DNA of 21,716 nt from NCBI GenBank assembly GCA_900542125.1, contig UQMO01000039.1:1-21716 (forward strand), in the 5' to 3' direction. The position numbers and the translations under genes were made by a program. This stretch comes from an uncultured Collinsella sp. (GTDB taxonomy: Bacteria; Actinomycetota; Coriobacteriia; Coriobacteriales; Coriobacteriaceae). The notes under the pieces are model-generated. The model searched no databases. It saw only the letters and a list, made by a program, of their open reading frames with translations, and was not told the DNA's origin. Within the stretch, counting starts at the first letter, position 1. Each line of letters begins with the position of its first letter. Shown piece by piece: positions 1 through 6,681 of the stretch.

Positions 1-2314
1 CGATCCAGGCGACCGTCACCTGGAACGCGAACACGGCAACGGCATAACGTGCGCCCAGCTCGCTCTTGACGCCGCCGATTGCCGCCACGCACGGCGGGTA
101 CAGCAGCGTAAAGACCAGGAACACATAGGCAGTAAACGGCGAAAACATGGTCGACAGCGCCGAGGGCGAGGTTGCACCCAAAAGCACCGTGAGCGTCGAG
201 ATGACGCTCTCCTTGGCAATAAGTCCCGTGACGAGTGCCGTCGAGGCGCGCCAGTCGCCAAAGCCAAGCGGGGCTAACACCGGTGCGATGATGCTACCCA
301 GACCGGCAAGCAGGCTTTGCGACTGGTCGGCGACCACGTTAAAGCGGATATCGAACGTCTGAAGGAACCAGATGACCACCGTAGCGGCAAAGATAATGGT
401 AAAGGCCTTGGTGATGAAGTCCTTGGCCTTATCCCACGCTAGCATCACTGTCGTCTTAACACTCGGCAGGCGGTAGTTGGGCAACTCCATGATAAACGGT
501 ACCGGGTCACCCTTAAAGGCCGTGCGGTTGAGCACCAGGGCGGCAATGCAGCCGACCACGATGCCGATCAGATAGAGCGAGACCATGGCAGGAACCGTCG
601 CCTGCGGGAAGAATGCTCCGCACAGCAGGCCATAGACCGGCAGCTTGGCCGAGCAGCTCATGAACGGCGTGAGCATGACGGTCATCTTGCGGTCGTGCTC
701 GGATGGGAGCGTACGGGTCGACATGATAGCCGGCACGGTGCAGCCAAAACCGACGAGCATGGGCACGAAGCTGCGACCCGACAGGCCAAAGCGACGCAAC
801 ACCTTATCCATGACAAAGGCTACGCGTGCCATGTAGCCGGAGTCTTCCAGAATGGAGAGAAACAAAAAGAGCACGACGATAATCGGCAGGAAGGTCAGCA
901 CGCTGCCCACGCCCGTAAGCACGCCGTCCACAGCCAGCGAGCGCACCACGTCGTTGGTTCCGAACGCCTTGAGACCCGCATCGGCCGAGGCGATGATGGC
1001 AGCGATGCCGTCCTCCATAAGTCCCTGCAACGCCGCGCCGATCACGCCAAACGTCAGCCAAAAGACGAGGCCCATGATCACCAGGAACGCCGGAATGGCT
1101 GTGTAACGACCTGTCAGGATGCGGTCAATCTTGACGGAGCGCACATGCTCGCGGCTCTCGTGCGGCTTGACGACGCAGCGGCCGCACACGTCGCCGATAA
1201 AGCCGAAGCGCATGTCGGCCAGCGCAGATAGACGGTCGGTGCCGGCCTCGCCCTCCATCTGGGTAATGATGTGCTCGATGGCGTCAAGCTCGTTACGGTC
1301 CAGGTGAAGTGCCTCGGTTACCAGCTCGTCGCCCTCAACCAGCTTGGTCGCCGCAAAACGCACGGGAATGTGCGCCGTCGCGGCATGATCCTCGATAAGG
1401 TTGGCAATGCCGTGGATGCAACGATGCAGTGCACCGCCGTCCGAGCCATCGGGCGCACAGAAGTCCAGGCGACCGGGGCGCTCACGGAACCGCGCCACGT
1501 GCAAGGCATGATCCACCAGCTCGCCAATGCCCTCGTTGCGGGCAGCGCTAATGGGGACAACGGGCACGCCCAACAGGCTCTCGAGCAGGTTGACGTCCAC
1601 GGCGCCGCCGTTGGCCGTCACCTCGTCCATCATGTTGAGCGCGATGACCATGGGGCGATCGAGCTCCATAAGCTGCAGCGTCAGGTACAGATTGCGCTCG
1701 ATGTTGGTAGCGTCGATGATATCGATGATGGCGTCGGGATGCTCATCCAGGATAAACTGGCGGCTCACGATCTCTTCGCCCGTATACGGCGACAACGAAT
1801 AAATACCGGGCAGGTCGGTAACGCTTGCCTCGGGGTGGTTGCGGATGGTGCCGTCTTTGCGGTCGACCGTCACGCCGGGAAAGTTACCGACATGCTGGTT
1901 GGAGCCCGTCAGCTGGTTGAATAACGTGGTCTTACCGCAGTTTTGGTTGCCGGCGAGAGCAAAGTGCAGCGGCGCGCCCTCGGGCACGGCAGTCTTTGCC
2001 GCGCGGGGCGAATACGTCCCCTCTCCCAGGGCCGGGTGCTCCGTCGTGCCGATTGCGGCGTTAGCGCGCGGACCCGTATCGGTGTCGTGAACACCCACGA
2101 GCTCGATGCGAGCAGCATCGTCCTTGCGCAGCGTCAACTCGTAGCCACGCAGGCGAATCTCGAGCGGGTCGCCCATAGGAGCATACTTCATCATGGTGAC
2201 TTCGGTGCCCGGTGTTAGGCCCATGTCCAAAATATGCTGTCGAAGCGCCTGATCATCGGATGTCACCGATGCGACAACGGCGTCCTTTCCAATCTCGAGT
2301 GTATCGAGCTTCAC
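1..2314 (-). CDS. feoB: Ferrous iron transporter, FeoA-FeoB fusion (C-terminus cut by window edge)
   Basis: GTP-dependent inner-membrane importer of Fe(II). I read it by translating the minus strand from GTG at 2314, which has a GGGGGAGG ribosome site about 9 bases upstream; 771 codons are present and the frame is still open at base 1. Residues 1-75 form a FeoA-like SH3 domain (ILDMGLTPGTEV at 28-39). A linker of about 40 residues follows. The FeoB G domain starts near 117: G1 GNQNCGKTT (122-130), G2 region NFPGVTVD, G3 DLPG (167-170), then G4 NMMD. Several membrane helices follow, with the FeoB core signatures VGFGCTVPAIMSTRT and MLTPFMSCSAKLPVY. The FeoA domain is normally a separate gene; fusion to FeoB is known in several phyla. 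G1 has Q where most FeoB have P. Perhaps a few dozen C-terminal residues are missing. Confidence 0.95.
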   Translation of the reverse strand, partial: MKLDTLEIGKDAVVASVTSDDQALRQHILDMGLTPGTEVTMMKYAPMGDPLEIRLRGYELTLRKDDAARIELVGVHDTDTGPRANAAIGTTEHPALGEGTYSPRAAKTAVPEGAPLHFALAGNQNCGKTTLFNQLTGSNQHVGNFPGVTVDRKDGTIRNHPEASVTDLPGIYSLSPYTGEEIVSRQFILDEHPDAIIDIIDATNIERNLYLTLQLMELDRPMVIALNMMDEVTANGGAVDVNLLESLLGVPVVPISAARNEGIGELVDHALHVARFRERPGRLDFCAPDGSDGGALHRCIHGIANLIEDHAATAHIPVRFAATKLVEGDELVTEALHLDRNELDAIEHIITQMEGEAGTDRLSALADMRFGFIGDVCGRCVVKPHESREHVRSVKIDRILTGRYTAIPAFLVIMGLVFWLTFGVIGAALQGLMEDGIAAIIASADAGLKAFGTNDVVRSLAVDGVLTGVGSVLTFLPIIVVLFLFLSILEDSGYMARVAFVMDKVLRRFGLSGRSFVPMLVGFGCTVPAIMSTRTLPSEHDRKMTVMLTPFMSCSAKLPVYGLLCGAFFPQATVPAMVSLYLIGIVVGCIAALVLNRTAFKGDPVPFIMELPNYRLPSVKTTVMLAWDKAKDFITKAFTIIFAATVVIWFLQTFDIRFNVVADQSQSLLAGLGSIIAPVLAPLGFGDWRASTALVTGLIAKESVISTLTVLLGATSPSALSTMFSPFTAYVFLVFTLLYPPCVAAIGGVKSELGARYAVAVFAFQVTVAWI

Positions 2315-2364
2315 GTCCGTGTTCCTCCCCCGGCGCCCACAGGGCGTTGCATTTTGTTTATCTT

Positions 2365-2389
2365 GGCTAACCGTTTGCCGTGGCTAACC
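2365..2389. promoter_or_regulatory. Putative DtxR/IdeR-type iron operator upstream of feoAB
   Basis: Two direct copies of GGCTAACC lie at 2365-2372 and 2382-2389, 17 bases start to start, between the predicted feoAB promoter and its start codon. GGCTAACC matches one arm of the classic DtxR/IdeR box (TTAGGTTAGGCTAACCTAA). A full 19-bp palindrome is not present, so this could be two half-sites or a diverged box. Placement just downstream of the -10 would suit iron-dependent repression. Confidence 0.45.
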
Positions 2390-2402
2390 AATTTATCCAT
2401 GC

Positions 2403-2432
2403 ATGATAGCGCGAACATGCAACAACGTTCAA
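2403..2432 (-). promoter_or_regulatory. Predicted feoAB promoter
   Basis: On the minus strand TTGAAC (2432-2427) and TATCAT (2408-2403) are separated by 18 bases. The predicted transcript start is near 2397, giving an untranslated leader of about 80 bases before the GTG at 2314 that carries the GGCTAACC repeats. Prediction by eye only. Confidence 0.45.
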
Positions 2433-2510
2433 TCGACAGATTGGTGCAAGGGGGGCAGGTTGCTTTTCGCAAATAGACAGGATGCGGAGCAACGAGGCGC
2501 GAGGGGGTCC

Positions 2511-2834
2511 GGTTCGCCGTTTCCCAGACAGGTCTGCTGCGGAAACTGCATCCCACTACTCGGGCGAATTCCGGGACGCAGTTTCCCGTGGAGGCCTCTC
2601 GCGGAAGCTGCGTCCCACTCCGAAACGCTAAAACGGGATGGACTTTCCGACTGAGACATCTAGCGGAAAGCCCATCCCAGAATCGGCGGCCGAAACGGGC
2701 CACGATTTCCCAAACGGGCCTCTAGCGGAAACTGCGTCCCGGAATAGGCACTCAGACTGGGACGTATTTTCCCGATCGAGCCCCTCGGGGAAACTGCGGC
2801 CCGGAATCTGCGCCCGAAACGGGACGCGGTTTCC
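2511..2834. repeat. Array 1 of 62-bp tandem imperfect palindromes (5 units plus a half)
   Basis: Left arms of consensus GGGACGCAGTTTCC start at 2511, 2573, 2635, 2697, 2759 and 2821, an exact 62-base period. Each full unit is a 14-base left arm, a 16-base loop, a 14-base right arm (GGAAACTGCGTCCC-like) and an 18-base linker. Arm complementarity is 13/14 in the units at 2573 and 2635, and about 10-11/14 in the others. The sixth unit keeps only a clear left arm. The unit at 2635 has different arm bases (GGGATGGACTTTCC with GGAAAGCCCATCCC) that still pair, so both arms changed together. A 62-base unit is not a multiple of three, so the array is not coding. It lies downstream of the antiporter gene and upstream of the feoAB promoter. 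Function unknown. Confidence 0.9.
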
Positions 2835-2973
2835 CCAAGGGCCGAATCAGCCGCCCGCCCCTCGTCAAAATCATCCGCTTTCCTCCGTTGTATGCGGAAC
2901 ATCCAAGGAGTGTCCCAGAGTGCCGGCACAATAGGAACGTTCCCAGCTGCCGGCAGCATTTCACCGCAACTGC
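2835..2973. other. Non-coding tail of array 1 with nested palindromes
   Basis: No gene is seen here. The self-complementary octamer TGCCGGCA occurs at 2921-2928 and 2948-2955, so the two copies can pair, and the palindrome GGAACGTTCC (2934-2943) sits inside the loop. It is followed by ATTTCACCGCAA (2958-2969), which recurs exactly at 6641-6652 after array 2. This looks like the end of the repeat element. Confidence 0.5.
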
Positions 2974-3013
2974 AAAAACCCGCGCAGGCAACCGTATTCA
3001 CCTGCGCGGGTTT
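2974..3013 (-). terminator. Rho-independent terminator of the antiporter gene
   Basis: Perfect 13-bp stem AAACCCGCGCAGG (2976-2988) with CCTGCGCGGGTTT (3001-3013) and a 12-base loop. Read on the minus strand it ends in five T, which fits termination of transcripts from the antiporter gene ending at 3127. About 110 bases between that gene and the stem hold nothing recognisable. Confidence 0.85.
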
Positions 3014-3126
3014 AGTGGGCGCTCACAAAGGTACGTTACAGAGGCCCACGTCAGTTATGGATTACCGAACGGCACCGGCACGCGATGCCTCAGTCGACTT
3101 ACCAAGCGATGAAGCTTGCCGCAGTC

Positions 3127-4590
3127 CTAGACAATCGGCGCAATGCCGGCAAAGTGCAGATACAGCGAAATAATTGCCACGACAATGACCACCGCTGCGA
3201 TCAGCTTGTCGTGCAGATGCGGAAGCACCGGCTTACCGCGGCCTCGCTCACCCAGCATATAGACGGGAATGGCCGGAGCAAAAAGAATCGTCGTGATCAT
3301 AACGCCCTGAAGACCCGTCGACCACACCAGGAACAACGTGTAGATAAAGCCGAGTGTACCGAAGAAGCGGGCTTTGCCGACGCTTGGCGCATGCGGCCCG
3401 TCCAGATGCTCGTTCTTCCAGCCAATCACCATGTAGTAGGCTGCCGAGCACACGTACGGAACCAGAATCGTGTTGACCGCGCAGCTATAGAAGAACTGGT
3501 AGGTGCTCGCCGCCACATACGACACAATCAAGAAGAGCTGCGTGATACCGGAGCTCACGAGAACCGTTACCACCGGGGCGTCGTGCTTGTTCGTCTTGGC
3601 AAACGCCAGAGGGAAGGATCCCTGGCGCGCTGCCTCGAACGGCGTCTCGGATGCAATGATGACATAGCCCAGCATCGCGCCGACCAACGAGAGAATAACG
3701 CCAAGGTTTACGATGGCAGCGCCAACAGGACCGATTGCGCGCTCAAGAATTCCCGCCATAGAAGGCGTTGCGAGCTGTGCCATCTCCTCGCGCGGCATAA
3801 TGCCAAGCGACAGCATCGAGATAATCAGATACAGCGTGAACACGGCAGCAAATCCGAGTGCCGTCGAGCGACCGACGTCACGCACGTACTTTGCACGGCC
3901 CGAGATGACGACAGCGCCCTCGATGCCTGTGAAGACCCAGACAAGGGCGATCATGGTCGAGACGACTTGCTCACCAAACCCAGGACCAGCTGGTTCTCCC
4001 CAGAAGTTGTCCATAAAGATATCGACGTTGAACTTACCCAGGAGCACAATGCTCAGAACAAAGAGTCCCAGCGGCACCAGCTTTGCCAACGTGACGATCG
4101 TGTTAATGCCCGCGGCCTCCTTGACGCCACGAAGTACAAGAGCGGTAAGGAACCATAGAAATACGCTGGCGCAGATGATGGAAAGCAGATTGTTGCCCGC
4201 ACCAAACGCGGGAAAGAAATAGCCCAGTGCGCTAAACAGCAAGAGAGCAAAGCTCACGTTGGAAAGGCATGCGCTGATCCAGTAGCCCCAGGCGGAGTTG
4301 AAACCAATGTAATCGCCAAAGCCTGCCGCAGCGTATGCATAGATGCCGCCGGTTAAGTCGGGACGAGCCTGAGATAGACCGTTGAACACCATCATCAACG
4401 CAAAGACGCCTATAAAACAAATTCCCCACGAGACGATAACCGCACCGGTATTGGCTCCGCCCGCTGCCATATCGCCGGCGAGAGAAAAGATACCGCCACA
4501 AATACTGGCGGTAATGACCATCATGGTCAGACGAAAGAGATCGAGGCCATTAGGGTCGATAATCTCATCGTTTTGAGCTTTAGAGGCCAT
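3127..4590 (-). CDS. APC-family basic amino acid antiporter (arginine/ornithine type)
   Basis: A 487-residue integral membrane protein with about 12 hydrophobic segments. It resembles the basic amino acid/polyamine antiporter group (ArcD-like arginine/ornithine exchangers). The first helix carries the unwound-helix motif SICGGIFSLAGDMAAGG (about residues 28-44), and QARPDLTGGIYAYAAAGFGD (74-93) and ALVWVFTGIEGAVVISGRAK are also characteristic of the group. The ATG at 4590 follows an AAGGGGG site about 10 bases upstream. It lies 109 bases downstream of the DDAH-family hydrolase on the same strand, so the transporter probably imports that enzyme's guanidino substrate or exports its product. The exact substrate (arginine, citrulline, ornithine, methylarginine) cannot be read from sequence. 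Confidence 0.85.
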   Translation of the reverse strand: MASKAQNDEIIDPNGLDLFRLTMMVITASICGGIFSLAGDMAAGGANTGAVIVSWGICFIGVFALMMVFNGLSQARPDLTGGIYAYAAAGFGDYIGFNSAWGYWISACLSNVSFALLLFSALGYFFPAFGAGNNLLSIICASVFLWFLTALVLRGVKEAAGINTIVTLAKLVPLGLFVLSIVLLGKFNVDIFMDNFWGEPAGPGFGEQVVSTMIALVWVFTGIEGAVVISGRAKYVRDVGRSTALGFAAVFTLYLIISMLSLGIMPREEMAQLATPSMAGILERAIGPVGAAIVNLGVILSLVGAMLGYVIIASETPFEAARQGSFPLAFAKTNKHDAPVVTVLVSSGITQLFLIVSYVAASTYQFFYSCAVNTILVPYVCSAAYYMVIGWKNEHLDGPHAPSVGKARFFGTLGFIYTLFLVWSTGLQGVMITTILFAPAIPVYMLGERGRGKPVLPHLHDKLIAAVVIVVAIISLYLHFAGIAPIV

Positions 4591-4622
4591 TGTATGTGCA
4601 CCCCCTTCATCATGTGATCGAA

Positions 4623-4664
4623 CAAAAGATGGCCCGGACGTCCCGAATCGGGTGCCGGGCCATC
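4623..4664 (-). terminator. Terminator or attenuator between hydrolase and antiporter genes
   Basis: A 10-bp stem GATGGCCCGG (4628-4637) with CCGGGCCATC (4655-4664) is followed on the minus strand by TTTTGTT. It sits after the hydrolase stop and before the antiporter start, so it could end the hydrolase transcript or let only part of it continue into the transporter gene. Confidence 0.75.
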
Positions 4665-4699
4665 GGTCAAGCGATCATCAGACTGTTACAGCTATCGCG

Positions 4700-5476
4700 T
4701 TAGAAGCGCAGTGACAGGCAAGAAAGGCCACCGTCGACCTTGCGATACTCGGAGGTATCGACGACGAGCGTCTTGTAGCCCAGATCCTGCACGGCCTTGA
4801 GCACGGTCGGATAGCCCTCGGCAACGATGACCGTACCGTTGACCCAGATGCAGTTAGCGCCATAGGCCTCGTCCTCGGGCACGACAATCTTGTTGTACTG
4901 GGCAAAGTCGGGCTTATCGATGAACTCGCCGGAGACGAGCATGTTGTTGTCCTCGATGTAGTTGACGCCCGTCTTGAGGTGCAGGACCTCCTCCAGCGGA
5001 ACCTCGGAACCCTCGAGGCCCCAGCCCTCGAGAATCTCGCAGAACTGGCGAATGCCCTCTTCATTGGTGCGAGCGGAGCGACCGACATAGAAATGATCGC
5101 CGACCATCATGACGTCGCCGCCGTCGAGCGTGCCGGGAGAAACAATGTGCTTGACATGCTCGTCGTCAAAGAAGCGACGGACGACCGGCTCGATCTCGTC
5201 CTTCTCGCCGTTGCGGCTGTCGGCACCGGGGTTGGTAATAATGGCGCCGCAGCGAGTGATGACGGCCGGATCCTCGACGAAGCAGCTGTCGGGATACTGC
5301 TCGAGGGCAGGCAGCACCGACACGTCCACGCCACACTGCTCGAGCGCATGCTCATAATCGTAGTGCTCCTCAATGGCGCGCTCGTAGATAGGCTGGCCAA
5401 GCTCGGGTGCGCTCGTGATGCCATTGCTCAGGGACTTGCCGGGACGACGGATGATAACGTGGCTGAACTTGGTCAT
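4700..5476 (-). CDS. DDAH-family amidinohydrolase (dimethylargininase or arginine deiminase-like)
   Basis: 258 residues, the usual length for dimethylarginine dimethylaminohydrolase. The family hydrolyses a guanidinium group to give citrulline plus an amine (dimethylamine, methylamine or ammonia) in the cytosol. Visible landmarks: DSCFVEDPAV (63-72), SPGTLDGGDVMMVGDHFYVG (113-132), catalytic His166 in LHLKTGVNYI, and nucleophile Cys253 in GGLSCLSLRF at the very C-terminus. The His-to-Cys spacing of 87 equals that of Pseudomonas DDAH (His162/Cys249). The start at 5476 has AAGGAGG about 8 bases upstream. Neighbours are an APC antiporter downstream and a divergent GntR regulator upstream. The fold and catalytic class are clear. 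The true substrate, methylated arginine or plain arginine, is inference. Confidence 0.88.
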   Translation of the reverse strand: MTKFSHVIIRRPGKSLSNGITSAPELGQPIYERAIEEHYDYEHALEQCGVDVSVLPALEQYPDSCFVEDPAVITRCGAIITNPGADSRNGEKDEIEPVVRRFFDDEHVKHIVSPGTLDGGDVMMVGDHFYVGRSARTNEEGIRQFCEILEGWGLEGSEVPLEEVLHLKTGVNYIEDNNMLVSGEFIDKPDFAQYNKIVVPEDEAYGANCIWVNGTVIVAEGYPTVLKAVQDLGYKTLVVDTSEYRKVDGGLSCLSLRF

Positions 5477-5544
5477 GATGATCCTCCTTGGATCTCCTAG
5501 CCGAGGGCGAACTTCCTTGTGTCCGCCCTCCTTTCGATGGCTTA

Positions 5545-5573
5545 ATCATAGGGCGGTTTTCCTGTTTTGTATA
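5545..5573 (-). promoter_or_regulatory. Predicted promoter of the DDAH-family gene
   Basis: On the minus strand TATACA (5573-5568) and TATGAT (5550-5545) are 17 bases apart. The -35 overlaps the edge of the ATTGTATACAAT palindrome, as expected if a repressor bound there blocks the promoter. Confidence 0.5.
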
Positions 5574-5584
5574 TTGTATACAAT
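5573..5584. promoter_or_regulatory. Perfect 12-bp palindrome, likely operator of the GntR/FCD regulator
   Basis: ATTGTATACAAT is a perfect inverted repeat, preceded by an overlapping TTGTAT (5567-5572). The core TTGTATACAA is typical of operators bound by FCD-type (FadR subfamily) GntR regulators. It lies in the divergent region between the hydrolase gene and the GntR-type gene, next to the predicted -35 of the hydrolase. Confidence 0.65.
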
Positions 5585-5636
5585 CATGAACGGTAGATAT
5601 TTCTCGGTGAGCGTACTCTCACGTTTCGGCACGAAG

Positions 5637-5665
5637 TAGCATGATTTAACTGGTCGTTCTATAAT
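5637..5665 (+). promoter_or_regulatory. Predicted promoter of the GntR regulator
   Basis: A consensus TATAAT at 5660-5665 lies 66 bases before the ATG at 5731. The matching -35 (TAGCAT, 5637-5642, 17-base spacer) is poor. The surrounding 150 bases are notably AT-rich compared with the rest of the window. Confidence 0.4.
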
Positions 5666-5730
5666 TCAACTGAGCTATTCAAGTGAAATGTATTTAGTTT
5701 TAAAAATATACAGTTAAAGGATATACGTTC

Positions 5731-6381
5731 ATGGAATCACTCAGAAGGCCCCTGAAGGACCACGTATACGACTACATTTCGAGCCGCATTGACGCCGGCG
5801 AGTTGTCCGCCGGCGACCGTTTGAGCGAGCAAGCGATCTGCGATGCCATGGGCGTGTCGCGCACGCCGGTTCGCGAAGCGCTCATCCAGCTGGCAAGCGA
5901 TGGCTATCTGGACAACCTCCCCCGCCGCGGATTCCGTGTCCGCGGGTTCGATCGGCAAAACGCCGTTGAAGTCTTCGAGATCATGGGGCCGCTGGACGGG
6001 CAGGCGGCGTACCTCGCCTGCCCAAACCTAACCGACGATGACATTACGCAGCTTAAATTTCTCGTCGGCTCCATGGACCTTGCGATCCAAGGCGGTCTTA
6101 TCCGAAAGTACGACGATATTCAGCGAGACTTTCACCTTACGTACTTCAACCGCTGCGGCAACGACCGTCTGCGTGACATGATCTCGCAACTCGAGCGCTG
6201 CTTTATCAAGCGCGATTACGAGACTGTCGACCAAGAGACGGCGTGCAAACTGCTCAATAAAGCCAACAGCGAACATGCCCATATTCTTGAGTTGTTCGAA
6301 GCACGAGATGCGACGGGCGTGCGCGACTACGTTCGCGATGTCCATTGGAACACAGAAAACGCCCAGTTCACCGTTTGGTAG
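5731..6381 (+). CDS. GntR-family transcriptional regulator, FCD (FadR) subfamily
   Basis: 216 residues. Residues 1-70 form the winged helix: LSEQAICDAMGVSRTPVREA (31-50) is the GntR recognition-helix signature and GYLDNLPRRGFRV (58-70) the wing. Residues 78-210 are an all-helical FCD effector domain with likely metal/effector His residues H135 (DFHLTYFN), H182 (EHAHILELF) and H205. The ATG at 5731 has AAAGGA 9 bases upstream. It is divergent from the DDAH-family gene with the palindrome ATTGTATACAAT between them, so it most likely controls that gene and the antiporter in response to a carboxylate or amino acid ligand. The regulatory link is inference. The 3' end runs directly into array 2 of the 62-bp repeats. 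Confidence 0.9.
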   Translation: MESLRRPLKDHVYDYISSRIDAGELSAGDRLSEQAICDAMGVSRTPVREALIQLASDGYLDNLPRRGFRVRGFDRQNAVEVFEIMGPLDGQAAYLACPNLTDDDITQLKFLVGSMDLAIQGGLIRKYDDIQRDFHLTYFNRCGNDRLRDMISQLERCFIKRDYETVDQETACKLLNKANSEHAHILELFEARDATGVRDYVRDVHWNTENAQFTVW

Positions 6382-6397
6382 GAAACGATGCCCTTGC

Positions 6398-6567
6398 GGA
6401 AAGCGTGTCCCGTTATTCCCGCTCGAAACGGGTCGCAGTTTCCCAACGGGGCCCCTCGGGGAAACTGCGACCCAGAATTTGAGCTCGAAACGGGATGTGG
6501 TTTCCAAATCGAGGCCCTATGGGAAACCGTGCCCCACCTTGAAGGGCGAGACTGGGGTGCAGTTTCC
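6398..6567. repeat. Array 2 of 62-bp tandem imperfect palindromes
   Basis: Left arms start at 6430, 6492 and 6554, again exactly 62 bases apart, with right arms at 6398-6411 (preceding unit), 6460-6473 and 6522-6535. The unit at 6430 is a perfect 14-bp inverted repeat: GGGTCGCAGTTTCC with GGAAACTGCGACCC. The T:A pair at position 4 replaces the A:T seen in array 1, a compensatory change. The last unit keeps only its left arm. The array begins within about 20 bases of the GntR stop codon and lies between convergent genes. Same family as array 1, in the same orientation on the plus strand, with the same 16-base loop. Confidence 0.88.
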
Positions 6568-6600
6568 GGACGGGACATCAAAAACAAAGTTGCGGTGGAA

Positions 6601-6645
6601 TAGTTCCTGGATGGGCTGGTTGATGCCCCAGATCGGAACTATTTC
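6601..6645 (+). terminator. Hairpin at the end of array 2, possible terminator
   Basis: TAGTTCC (6601-6607) pairs with GGAACTA (6635-6641), with an inner GGGC/GCCC stem, followed by TTTC. It may terminate the GntR transcript. It is joined to ATTTCACCGCAA (6641-6652), which also ends array 1. The last bases before the hydrolase stop (6653-6681) hold nothing recognisable. Confidence 0.45.
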
Positions 6646-6681
6646 ACCGCAAGTTATTGAAGGGCTGGGATGCCCGTCCTC

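Noticed and set aside
2511..2834. CRISPR array
   Set aside because: The period is regular, but the whole 62-base unit is related from copy to copy, there are no unique spacers, repeats diverge freely and no cas genes are present.
2403..2934. Short open frames through array 1 on both strands, with repeated FP..G/ET motifs
   Set aside because: The 62-base period shifts the frame each unit, so no frame is kept across the array; the peptides are by-products of the repeat.
3085..4158. 357-codon plus-strand frame opposite the antiporter gene
   Set aside because: Antisense shadow, rich in Arg/His/Asp/Asn, with no recognisable domain.
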